Translations under genes and position numbers: made by a program
Notes under the pieces: generated by a model
Seen by the model: the letters and a program-made list of their open reading frames with translations, nothing else
What the model was told of the DNA's origin: nothing
Database searches by the model: none
In this document: piece after piece, positions 46,664 to 57,859 of the stretch
How positions within the stretch are numbered: position 1 is the first letter of the stretch
Layout of the letters: each line of letters begins with the position of its first letter
Source: Aquatica leii
Lineage: Eukaryota > Arthropoda > Insecta > Coleoptera > Lampyridae
Length of the DNA stretch: 64,000 nucleotides
Direction of reading: 5' to 3'
NCBI GenBank assembly: GCA_035610365.1
Contig: CM069438.1
Location: 31,923,869 to 31,987,868, forward strand

Positions 46664-47400
46664 GGGCGCCAGATTTGTTCGAGGAGTTTACTCTCCTGTT
46701 AGACGGTGGTGTCTGGTTAACTGCAGTGAAGACACGGTTGTCTAGAGCTTCAAACGGTCCTAAAAACGGAGCTAGGCGACGGAAATAAAAGACAGTAAAT
46801 AAATAACTTTTATTTTACTCTTAAAAGCAGTTACGGAACGATAGTTTCGGCGAGCTAATCGAAGGGAGCGGAAGCGGCGGAGACAAAGATAAGCAAGCGT
46901 GAAATGAAAAAAATTGCGATTAAACGTGCGTGCGGCAGGCGGCAACGTCGGTGACCAAGCATGCAGTAATGGTATTAACCACCGACGGAAAATGGTGATA
47001 GGGATTACTTCGAGTTTGGATAGTCGGTATAGAGACGGGTTTAGAGTGTAGCAAGTACACGTGCGAAAATATCTCAATACGCCACTAGAACCTAGTGTTG
47101 ACGGCGTATTACACAGGACAAAGCCCGGAATGAAATAGAGTGGAACTAGTAGGCGTGCCAGAAAAGTTTTCAACACGTTACTTGAACGCAGTGTTGACGG
47201 CGTATTGCGCATGCCAAAGCCCGACACAACGAATATGACGCCCGGTAAGGAGGGTTAACGGGGGAGCGGTATCTCTCAAAGGTTCGGTTAATATCCTTAA
47301 AACGGTCTACCTTTTGGGTCAGTTGGTTGCTCTCGGACACCGAACTCCTTTTCGGATTAAACTTCAACTGGAACTAACCGTTGCGGGCTCGGTTTTATAA
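46664..47400 (-). repeat. Candidate Ty3/gypsy LTR end with primer site, copy 1
   Basis: On the minus strand a CA-poor end AACAAATC is followed by TGGCGCCCGAGAATGG (46671 downwards), the arrangement of an LTR end and primer-binding site. Upstream on that strand are AATAAAAG (about 46797) and two imperfect copies of a roughly 80-bp unit containing AATACGCCGTCAACACT (near 47100 and 47205). An apparent 151-codon minus frame at 46772-47227 runs through these repeats and is probably non-coding. The LTR start was not identified. Confidence 0.45.
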
Positions 47401-47469
47401 CGAATGTGCACTACTCAACGGACCAGTCTACTCAGCGTTTGCATTCGCTTTTCGTTAGGTGCTTCCAGG

Positions 47470-47800
47470 TTATTCACCATGGATGCCGTCATAGCAAGCT
47501 TTGCTTTCTTGGTATTGCTTGATATACATCGATTTCCTAAGAAGATAAGTCCAGTCTAGAAGTGTATGTAGATGTTCATCGTACGAAAAAAATCTACTCC
47601 CAGAATACATTCGTATGTTACTTGCGGCAACGCGTTGAATGTGTGTTTCCTGGTCTTGTACGATAATCCTGCAGGTAACTACTTTAGAAATCAGGACCAC
47701 GGTTCCATTTATTACCCAGGCTAACACAGATAGCTGACGGACTGAGGCCCATGCAAGATATGACAACTCCAGTGTCCACTAGGGCAGAGATCTGGTGGTT
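47470..47800 (-). pseudogene. Ty3/gypsy aspartic protease remnant, copy 1
   Basis: The minus strand reads ISALVDTGVV, an aspartic-protease active site (D-T-G), up to a frameshift. It then reads SYLAWASVRQLSVLAW and NGTVVLISKVVTCRIIVQ, the flap-like region seen in gypsy proteases, and ends GIHGE at 47470. Pol does not follow; LTR-like DNA does. Duplicated at 56693-57023. Confidence 0.55.
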
Positions 47801-47801
47801 T

Positions 47802-48520
47802 TTAGTTTTTAGGGTAAGCTAAGGTTGGTTGTCCGGAGCGTCGCAGACTTCCCTGCTGCCGAGTTTCCCGTGTACTTCTGCAAGTACAGTCCTTGTATAA
47901 TACGCCCTGTTTCTCACACGCGGAACAAAATAAAATTGACGGATTACGACAATATCTTTCGTAGTGGTCGGTCTGTCTGCACTTCCAGCAGAGGTCGGTG
48001 GTTTTGATAAGAATACGAATGTGTGTTGGTCGATTAGATGTCTTCGTTTTGGAAAGCGGAACTGCCATTTGGTCGACGATCTCCTACTTTCCCGGAAAGC
48101 GCGAGGGTAGTGTTTTTTTTGTACCTTGTCGTCGAGGTCTTGACATTCTGGATGAGCTCAAACCCTTTGATGCAGCTCATTAAGTCGGTTACGTTCTGGA
48201 AATCAGGCCGGCGGATGTATAAACTGTGTTTTGATAGTAGATTTTGGTGCAGCCAGTTCATTTCTTGCTCCTCGGTGAGTGTATAATGTCGTCGGATCAA
48301 TGTTTCAAGAGCAATTAAGTAATCCATCCCTGATTTGCCAATCTCTGCTTTGATATTAAATCGGTAGTGTGCCGGCAGGAAGAATAATTGGAGATCGGAT
48401 AAAAGCCGTCTAACAACTCCGATTCTGCTTAGTGTTAGAGTACTATAATAGCGCGTTGTCGATGAGAATCTCTGGCAGCCCTTGAAGTAGTAAATGCAGT
48501 GTCAGACCGTGATGCTCGTA
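47802..48520 (-). pseudogene. Ty3/gypsy gag remnant with two zinc knuckles, copy 1
   Basis: The minus strand reads LLSDLQLFFLPAHYRFNI near 48400, then MDYLIALETLIRRHYTL (48327 down), LHQNLLSKHSLYIRRPDF and DLMSCIKGFEL. This matches the capsid region of insect gypsy Gag. A frame change follows, then CWKCRQTDHYERYC and CSACEKQGVLYKDC, a pair of CCHC-like knuckles that bind the genomic RNA. Duplicated at 57025-57743 with very few changes. Confidence 0.65.
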
Positions 48521-48636
48521 AGTCTACTAACTATTTATTTTGCAGACATAATTCAATAAATTGAAATAAGATACTGGTGTGTACATGTTGCTTATAATTT
48601 TTTCAATTAAATTACATTGGTACGTACGTTTGAGAG
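48521..48636. other. Short shared spacer before the hAT-like insertion
   Basis: Aligns with 40940-41057 upstream of gene 4; ends TTTGAGAG, the left target duplicate. Confidence 0.5.
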
Positions 48637-49744
48637 CAGTGTTGTGACGTATCTAGATACAAGTATCTAGATACAGTATCTAGATACTTTTGGAGTATCT
48701 AGTTACATATCTAGATACACTGGATAAAATGTAACTGTATCTGTATCTAGATACATTTTTCGTAGTATCTGAGTGGTTTAGATACTTAGAGACTTTTTCA
48801 AATTGTAAATTATACAAGTTTTTAGTAAACACCGCCGTAGTTTTTTTGTCAGTTCATCATGTACATTACAAATTTGAATTTGGAGACTTGGTATTCGGTG
48901 TTTTATGAGTGCAATTCTTTCAGCGTCGCCAATATATTCTAGTGGAATTCTACCAAATTTAGAGATTTTATGTATAGTAGCGGGTATTTTGTGGGTATTA
49001 TAAACTGTTGTGGAATTTTGGGGAAAACCGTGTATGAACCTACATTTTATATAATCAAGTATTACTTGAGTAATTTGACGTGTTAGCATTTATGCCATCA
49101 AACCAAATTCATACTTAAAAAAAAAAGAAAACAAATTTAAACTTTGTAGAACTATGAGTACAATTGTGATCATTGTGGAACTTTTATAGTTTATGCAGGG
49201 AATCGCGACAAAGTCAATTGGCAACACTGAATTTCTTCATCAGCTCAAATAGAGCAAAGGAGTAGAGAAACTTTTTAGTGTTAGTAGTTTATTACTATTA
49301 ACTCTACGTCGAAATATAATGACGAGACATTTAACATGCTATTAACTTTAAAACAAAATAAGCTTTATTTGTAAATTTGTATTGTTTATGTGATTAAGGT
49401 AATGTTTTGCTTAATACCCAGGCAGCACACTTACGTCATATGACGACACTGACACGTCTTAATGAAGTCTCGTAATTTTGACGTCAATGAGACGTAATGT
49501 GCTGATTGGGATACAGGTAATTATTGTGTTTTTAGATGAACTAAATAGACAATTTTTTTAAATTTTATTTCATGATTTTGTTAAAAATGTATCTGACATG
49601 TATCTAGATACTCTCTTAAAGTATCTGTAACTGTATCTAGATACTTTTTTTGAAAAAGTATCTTATCTGTATCTAGATACAATTTATAAAAAGTATCTGT
49701 ATCTGTATCTAGATACTAGAAAAAAAGTATCAGTTACAACACTG
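48637..49744. mobile_element. hAT-like TCTAGA-palindrome element, B-unit copy 1
   Basis: Ends CAGTGTTGTGACGTATCTAG and ATCAGTTACAACACTG; flanks TTTGAGAG (48629) and TTTGAGAT (49745), 7 of 8 equal. Three complete GTATCTAGATAC palindromes are packed in the first 50 bases and four or more occur near the right end. The interior matches the A-unit copies, but the target site is different, so this was an independent insertion. It contains the 94-bp CCCAGG MITE at 49417-49510 and ends 189 bases before the ATG of gene 5. Confidence 0.82.
49417..49510. mobile_element. 94-bp MITE with CCCAGGCAGCACA ends, ATA-flanked
   Basis: CCCAGGCAGCACACTTACGT at the left, GTAATGTGCTGATTGGG at the right, ATA immediately outside both ends. 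Interior with ACGTC repeats. Its presence at the same place in A- and B-unit hosts means it was already inside the hAT-like family before those copies spread. Confidence 0.7.
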
Positions 49745-49933
49745 TTTGAGATCATCGACCTGGCAACATCGGAAAGCTATGCTTTCCTTTTTGATGTTTT
49801 CAATGCATATTCCATAGGCACATTCTAACCTCAATTTTTGTATAAGAAAAAAACAAAAAATAAAAACCGAAGAATTATACCCTTTTGTTATACCCAATAA
49901 CGCAACTGTAATTTAATACTTATATTCGCCAAT
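49745..49933 (+). promoter_or_regulatory. 5' flank and leader of ZAD gene 5, mosaic
   Basis: Upstream part equals the leaders of genes 4 and 6 (AATAACGCAACTGTAATT). The last bases before the ATG instead equal genes 2 and 3 (AATACTTATATTCGCCAAT). Probable promoter and leader. Confidence 0.5.
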
Positions 49934-52018
49934 ATGGGAGATAAGACAACGAGCAGTTGTCGAATTTGTTTACTGGAAACTGAGCAGTATTACTTTATCA
50001 ACAACGACAATGAGTCAAAGCTACAATCCAAGTTGTTGAATTTTCTACCAGGAATTGTACGTACAATTAGATGAATTCTATTGAATAACATTAAATTTCT
50101 TACAGGATCTAAATATCACACCAAACCCAATTGCTTGTAACAGATGTATGACTACAATTGAAGAAATATATGAATTCAAACAACTGGGTATACAAACCGA
50201 AATAACTATAAGGGATTTAAGACAACAAGCAGCAATTAAAGAGGAGTTGCTTGATGGGAACATTACAGGTGAACTTTCAGACTTGAAAATCGTCGTCAAT
50301 GATTGTTTGGAAATCAATACGGATATGCCTGCATGCAATGAAGAACCTTCAAAAACAAAACTGTATTATTGTTACAACACTAACAAGAAGACTCATCATC
50401 TGATTAATACAAATCTAAATGTGCACCTCAATGAGAACCCTTCCAATTATAATAAATTCAATTATAAAACTTCTAACAACACCTTGTCGACAAGTGAGAT
50501 TAGTAAAGAACAATTTAAATGCAATCTATGTGATTACTTTAGTACTACAAAGTCGGTTTTAAAAATACATATGCGTAAGCATACTGGTGAGAAGCCATAT
50601 AAATGTAATACCTGTGATTACTGTAGTACCACCATGTGGCAGTTAAAAATTCATAAGTATAAACACACTGGTGAAAAACCATTTAAATGCAAAATATGCA
50701 ATTACTGTACTACCAGTAAATCAGATTTAAAACGGCATTTGCAGAAGCACACCGGTGAAAGACCATTTAAATGCAATATATGTGATTACGGCACTATCAC
50801 AAAGTCGGTTTTAAAAAGGCATATGTGCAAGCATACTGGTGAGAAACCATTTAAATGCAATATATGTGATTATTGTTGTACTACAGTGTCACATTTAAAA
50901 GCACATTTGTTGCAGCACACTGGTGATAAACCATTTAAATGCAATATATGTGATTACTGCGGTACCGACAAGTCGTATTTAAAAAAACATATGCGTAAGC
51001 ATACTGGTGACAAACCATTTAAATGCAATATATGTGATTACTGCAGTACCACCAAGTCGTATTTAAAAATTCATATGCGTAAGCATACTGGTGAGAAACC
51101 ATTTAAATGCAATACGTATGTTACTGTAGTATTGCTAAGTTGGATTTAAAAAAACATATGCGTAAGCATACTGGTGACAAACCATTTAAATGCAATATAT
51201 GTGATTACTGCAGTACCACCAAGTCGTATTTAAAAATTCATATGCGTAAGCATACTGGTGAGAAACCATTTAAATGCAATACATGCGGTTACTGTAGTAT
51301 TGCTAAGTTGGATTTAAAAAAACATATGCGTAAGCATACTGGTGACAAACCATTTAAATGCAATATATGTGATTACGGCACTATCACAAAGTCGGTTTTA
51401 AAAAGGCATATGTGCAAGCATACTGGTGAGAAACCATTTAAATGCAATATATGTGATTATTGTTGTACTACAGTGTCACATTTAAAAGCACATTTGTTGC
51501 AGCACACTGGTGATAAACCATTTAAATGCAATACATGTGATTACTGCGGTACCGACAAGTCGTATTTAAAAAAACATATGCGTAAGCATACTGGTGACAA
51601 ACCATTTAAATGCAATATATGTGATTACTGCAGTACCACCAAGTCGTATTTAAAAATTCATATGCGTAAGCATACTGGTGAGAAACCATTTAAATGCAAT
51701 ACGTGCGGTTACTGTAGTATTGCTAAGTTGGATTTAAAAAAACATATGCGTAAGCATACTGGTGACAAACCATTTAAATGCAATATATGTGATTACTGCA
51801 GTACCACCAAGTCGTATTTAAAAATTCATATGCGTAAGCATACTGGTGAGAAACCATTTAAATGCAATACGTGCGGTTACTGTAGTATTGCCAAGTCGGA
51901 TTTAAAAAAACATATGCGTAAGCATACTGTTGACAAACCATTTAAATGCAATATCTGCAATTACTGCAGTGCCACCAAGTCAGTTTTAAAAAGGCATATG
52001 CATAGACACTCTTTGTAA
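49934..52018 (+). pseudogene. ZAD-C2H2 gene 5, one-base frameshift in the eighth finger
   Basis: Exon 1 49934-50056, intron 50057-50105 (49 nt), exon 2 from 50106. The ZAD is intact (CRIC, ACNRC). Seven complete fingers are read before KPFKCNT turns into YVTVVLLSWI-stop at 51149. Compared with its sister fingers (AATACGTGCGGTTACTG), the copy here lacks one base near 51116. The lost frame continues open to 52018 with the rest of finger 8 and ten further fingers ending HMHRHSL, so about 18 fingers existed. Fingers 4-8 (GTITKSV, CCTTVSH, CGTDKSY, CSTTKSY, CSIAKLD helices) recur as 11-15 almost base for base. A 388-residue ZAD plus seven-finger protein remains possible. The clean single indel in otherwise open sequence suggests recent loss or an assembly error. 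Confidence 0.78.
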
Positions 52019-52945
52019 TTTTAATTCTATTTATAAAAACATATCAAAGGGGTATTTTAAATTGTGACAAATGGTATTTTAAAACTGTGTGATGTAACGA
52101 AACACTTGTTAGTGTGCAACAAATTTTGTTTCATACCTATTTTTATTTAAACGTAGTTTTAGCACAATATTTATCAGTGGCAGCTTCTCCATTAGGTCAT
52201 TTGGTCATTGTCCTTCCAAAAAAACTGTTTTAAAAATTGTGTTTAAAAAAATACTAAAAATTCGTTTTATTATTAATTTACAATTGGAAACGTTTCATTT
52301 TGCTTATTCGAAAGACAGATAAATTGACTTGAAATATAAATCTTTTATTAAGTAGGAATGTGTTTTTAAAGCTTTAATATTAAAATAACCTTCTTGCAGC
52401 ATTGACCGCCAGTCGCCACTGATATTTATTTAATCCGTTCTATGTAATCTACATCCCTATTTTTTATTAAAAACTAAGTATCTTAAAAGCTATTTGATTT
52501 TTTTACAAGTGGGAAATTTAATAAAAAACCACAATGCACGTTCACAACATACATACATAATATGGATAACTAACATATAAAATGTAATAAAATTAAAATA
52601 AAGATTTAGATGAAGATATTAACTAGCATTTAAATTTTCACATCACAAATTAAATTACAGTGCACCCCACTTATTGGAGTCACGGATAATGTTATCAATT
52701 GTGTAATGTTATCACTTTATTAAAGAACGATTCGGACGTATGCTGCTACATAGAAAAAAACACCGTTTATAGTAATCATAATTTCGTTTTATTTTATCAA
52801 TTTTCTGCTGGGGTTTGCTTCTATACATAAACAATCTATTTTGCATGAATTTATATTATTTTTGATTTCTTTTTATAAACGGTGTCAAAGTATTTAATAC
52901 CACAGGTCCGTAATTTTCGATTTATTTTACTCTAAATTTTAAATG
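52019..52945. other. 3' flank of gene 5 (B-type flank)
   Basis: Near-identical to 42769-43695; non-coding. Confidence 0.55.
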
Positions 52946-55886
52946 TTGTATGACACTTTTTTTGCTTACATTGATGCTGTTTTCACCTTCTGGGTAAACA
53001 ACTTGTTAATCAGATACACGCTGTATGCATTTACTGCTTTTAACCAATAAACATTGTATTTTGAGTTTTGGATATTGTTATCATTCGGTTATTGTTATCA
53101 AAAACTCCAAGCCCCAACACGTGATTCTGTTAATACTTGTTACAATTTACTTCTAAATTATGAATTATTGTTAAATTGTAAGCTATATTACGTTAAACGT
53201 ATGCACGTATTATTGGGAATTTTTATCTACAAGCGTAGATAGATAAAAGGTGTCTGGCGTGAGTGCGTACGCTTGATAGAAACTTTTCCAGGCAATTCCG
53301 TTTTAACCGTAGCTAATTATTGAAGCATAATCGGAATAATTCCGGATCAAAGTCTTTAATATTGTCATCTCCGGCGTGTGTGTTTCACATCCAAATGCAA
53401 ATTAGAATTGTTGAATTGTCAATCGTGGCCGAACCATTGAATCAACGAAGCTTAAAATCAGGTACCTAGTTACATACTTTAATTAATTTGGGGTGTCAAA
53501 ACGTGATTAAAAAAAAAGACGAAGAAGCCAGTCAAAGAAAGGAGACGTTCTGTTATTTATTCTGGATTGTCTCTGTAAAATTAAAATTTAATTTTATTTG
53601 TCAACTTTAGTATATAATAGCTCATTATTTTTATTATATCTACGTCAGTTATTGAATGGACGTTCTTCCGCAAGTATTTTATTTGGGTTTACACGTAAGC
53701 TTTGACGGTAAGAGGCATTGTCACCGGGTTTAAGCCTCCTATATAACGACCCGTTGAAAATTGGTACCAATGTTATTCGGCGCGTTATCACTTAATAATT
53801 GTCACTATAATCAATGGAACAAAATTTAGATTAATTGTGTTGAATTTTGATAATTTTCTTTTCTTGCGGTTGAAAAAAAAACAATTTATATTATGTTCTC
53901 TGTTTTGATAAAATAATTATAATCAGCCAATCTCTAAGTTTGTTTTTTTTTAAACAAGGTGTTACCCATGGCATCCACTTGTTGTCAGTTAATCCTTAGA
54001 CAATCAAAGTTTTAGTGAAAAATTTAGAATCTGGCGCCCATTAAATAATTAAGTTAAGAACCCTCCCTTCAGCCGACTGCTAGCGGCACCCCTTTAAACA
54101 TCGCCTGGTTAGTGGGTTTACAACTGTATACCTATATCTGATTATTTAACTATTTTTCTTTTCTTTTGTGCTCTTTCTTTTTTTGTCCTTAGAGATTAGT
54201 TATTTGGTGTGGAAAAAAAGGGGCGAGTAACATACTGACCGGACTAGTGTGACGCTTACTCCCAACGGAAGTATTTGTTACGGACGAAATTTTCATTGCG
54301 TACGCCTATGTATTTTGACTTGAAATTAGCTTACGGTTTGGACGCCCCCTACCGATCTTTACGCGTGACTGTCATTTACGACGAATTCTTTAACTTGGAA
54401 ACTGCATAAAATGGCCGGTGGGCTAGCAATTAAAATTTCCTAAACCATCCACCGTAATGGGGACCAATTTATAAGGGTATTACGCTTATAATACATTTGC
54501 GTCGTCACCGGGTAAGCTAATAGCTCTCATTTATTAAAACTCTGTTGTAATTTCTCGTAATTTGATAGCCGTTCCGCCACGTGCGGGCATTTGTTCCTAG
54601 TCGTTAACTATTGATATGAAGAATCAATTTCGAATAATAATTTCGTCGGATGAATATAATCTGAGGCATACGACATATGGCAAAAATTTAATGTACCGAA
54701 GCTAACTACCATTGTCGAGATTCTACTCAGGCGGCAGATACCTGCGTAACCACCGTTTTATTCGGGGTATAACAGCATACGACGACCGGGTTCGGCCTTA
54801 TGTACTTGTGTTAAATATAACTAATCATTTTGTAGATTTCACTTTCGTGAGGAATTAGTTTGACACGACTTGTTTACAGGATTGCTTGCCGAGGAAAGCG
54901 CTTTCTTCGTACGAGTGAAAGTTCCTGTATTAGGGGTAAGTGATTTTATGTGGTTTATTCGTTGTCAGAAAGGTCACTCACGAAACTTTTGCTAATAGTA
55001 ATTCCGTAATGATTAACGTAATTGTATTACCATTTAGGTAGTAAGTTTGCTTATTTTGTGTTACGTATGCTGTGTACTACCAATAATTATTATGATAATT
55101 TAATATTAATGCCGTAATTGTTATCACTGTTTTATTATCAGTAAGGTAGTATTATTACTTCTTTTGTACGATTCGTATACGGTGTCTCACCGATAACTGT
55201 TAGGATAGTTTAATGTTAATGCCATAATTATTATCACTGTTTTATTGTCAGTAATGCCATATTACTAATTATTTTGTGGATTCCGCATGCTGTATACAAA
55301 CGATATTTACTACGAACTATTCTTCGCTATTTATTTCACTGTACTTTACTGATGTGATGTGTGTTGCCGATACTACAGGCATTTATGTAGAAAATTTGAT
55401 GTAATCCTTAATCAAAGTTTCCTCTACTTATTAATGCAAATGGTTAATCATTTTAGAAGTTAAGGTTGGCGCATTTAGTGCACATTTGTCAATTTACGGC
55501 ACTACTAAAGCAAACTGTGATAGGTATTAATTCTACCTGGAAACCATTAAATTTCGTATCTTCTTATTACTATCCAACGTTAAGACATGAAATTGATTAT
55601 ACTTGTTAATCTTTCTTTTTATCTTTCCTGCTCCTGTGATTATCGTTACCTATTAATTACTTTTGGCTACTCGAACAGCCGAGTATAAGGATTACGAACC
55701 TTAAATTGAGTTACAAGTTTATACCGCCTGTCTTGAGCGGGACAGAAGTGACTTTGGATCAGCTCTGGCGCCCTGAAACATCTTTTCTGTATTTATTGTG
55801 GACCTCCCCATCTCCGACTATTGTGAGTTGGGCGTGCAAGCTTGTAACATATCTGAAATAGAAAGCTAAGGGACGGTACCATTTTC
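52946..55886. other. B-unit spacer with LTR-retrotransposon debris, copy 2
   Basis: Duplicate of 43696-46663 with scattered small indels; TGGCGCCC at 54032 and 55766. No coding signal. Confidence 0.45.
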
Positions 55887-56630
55887 GGGCGCCAGATTTG
55901 TTCGAGGAGTTTACTCTCCTGTTAGACGGTGGTGTCTGGTTAACTGCAGTGAAGACACGGTTGTCTAGAGCTTCAAACGGTCCTAAAAACGGAGCTAGGC
56001 GACGGAAATAAAAGACAGTAAATAAATTACTTTTATTTTACTCTTAAAAGCAGTTACGGAACGATAGTTTCGGCGAGCTAATCGAAGGGAGCGGAAGCGG
56101 CGGAGACGAAGATAAGCAAGCGTGAAATGAAAAAAATTGCGATTAAACGTGCGTGCGGCAGGCGGCAACGTCGGTGACCAAGCATGCAGTAATGGTATTA
56201 ACCACCGACGGAAAATGGTGATACGGATTGCTTCGAGTTTGCATAGTCGGTATAGAGTCGGGTTTAGAGTGTAGCAAGTACACGTGCGAAAATATCTCAA
56301 TACGCCACTAGAACCTAGTGTTGACGGCGTATTACACAGGACAAAGCCCGGAATGAAATAGAGTGGAACTAGTAGGCGTGCCAGAAAAGTCTTCAACACG
56401 TTACTTGAACGCAGTGTTGACGGCGTATTGCGCATGCCAAAGCCCGACACTACGAATATGACGCCCGGTAAGGAGGGTTAACGGGGGAGCGGTATCTCTC
56501 AAAGGTTCGGTTAATATCCTTAAAACGGTCTACCTTTTGGGTCAGTTGGTTGCTCTCGGACACCGAACTCCTTTTCGGATTAAGCTTCAACTGGAACTAA
56601 CCGTTGCGGGCTCGGTTTTATAACGAATGT
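55887..56630 (-). repeat. Candidate Ty3/gypsy LTR end with primer site, copy 2
   Basis: Duplicate of 46664-47400; minus-strand TGGCGCCC at 55894-55887. Confidence 0.45.
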
Positions 56631-56692
56631 GCACTACTCAACGGACCAGTCTACTCAGCGTTTGCATTCGCTTTTCGTTAGGTGCTTCCAGG

Positions 56693-57023
56693 TTATTCAC
56701 CATGGATGCCGTCATAGCAAGCTTTGCTTTCTTGGTATTGCTTGATATACATCGATTTCCTAAGAAGATAAGTCCAGTCTATAAGTGTATGTAGATGTTC
56801 ATCGTACGAAAAAAATCTACTCCCAGAATACATTCGTATGTTACTTGCGGCAACGCGTTGAATGTGTGTTTCCTGGTCTTGTACGATAATCCTGCAGGTA
56901 ACTACTTTAGAAATCAGGACCACGGTTCCATTTATTACCCAGGCTAACACAGATAGCTGACGGACTGAGGCCCATGCAAGATATGACAACTCCAGTGTCC
57001 ACTAGGGCAGAGATCTGGTGGTT
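56693..57023 (-). pseudogene. Ty3/gypsy aspartic protease remnant, copy 2
   Basis: Same reading as 47470-47800, including the frameshift after the DTG active site; only one residue differs in the readable part (LLDW versus LIDW). Confidence 0.55.
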
Positions 57024-57024
57024 T

Positions 57025-57743
57025 TTAGTTTTTAGGGTAAGCTAAGGTTGGTTGTCCGGAGCGTCGCAGACTTCCCTGCTGCCGAGTTTCCCGTGTACTT
57101 CTGCAAGTACAGTCCTTGTATAATACGCCCTGTTTCTCACACGCGGAACAAAATAAAATTGACGGATTACGACAATATCTTTCGTAGTGGTCGGTCTGTC
57201 TGCACTTCCAGCAGAGGTCGGTGGTTTTGATAAGAATACGAATGTGTGTTGGTCGATTAGATGTCTTCGTTTTGGAAAGCGGAACTGCCATTTGGTCGAC
57301 GATTTCCTACTTTCCCGGAAAGCGCGAGGGTAGGGTTTTTTTTGTACCTTGTCGTCGAGGTCTTGACATTCTGGATGAGCTCAAACCCTTTGATGCAGCT
57401 CATTAAGTCGGTTACGTTCTGGAAATCAGGCCGGCGGATGTATAAACTGTGTTTTGATAGTAGATTTTGGTGCAGCCAGTTCATTTCTTGCTCCTCGGTG
57501 AGTGTATAATGTCGTCGGATCAATGTTTCAAGAGCAATTAAGTAATCCATCCCTGATTTGCCAATCTCTGCTTTGATATTAAATCGGTAGTGTGCCGGCA
57601 GGAAGAATAATTGGAGATCGGATAAAAGCCGTCTAACAACTCCGATTCTGCTTAGTGTTAGAGTACTATAATAGCGCGTTGTCGATGAGAATCTCTGGCA
57701 GCCCTTGAAGTAGTAAATGCAGTGTCAGACCGTGATGCTCGTA
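57025..57743 (-). pseudogene. Ty3/gypsy gag remnant, copy 2
   Basis: Same capsid text and two knuckles as 47802-48520. The frameshift between the capsid and the knuckle region is shared, so it predates the B-unit duplication. Confidence 0.65.
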
Positions 57744-57859
57744 AGTCTAGTAACTATATATTTTGCAGACATAATTCAATAAATTGAAATAAGATACTGG
57801 TGTGTACATGTTGCTTATAATTTTTTCAATTAAATTACATTGGTACGTACGTTTGAGAG

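Noticed and set aside
46772..47227. 151-codon minus-strand frame in both B units
   Set aside because: It runs through direct repeats and an AATAAA-bearing LTR-like region; looks like non-coding LTR sequence.
47825..48286. Plus-strand frames opposite the gypsy gag
   Set aside because: The minus strand gives recognisable capsid and zinc-knuckle text; the plus frames are shadows.
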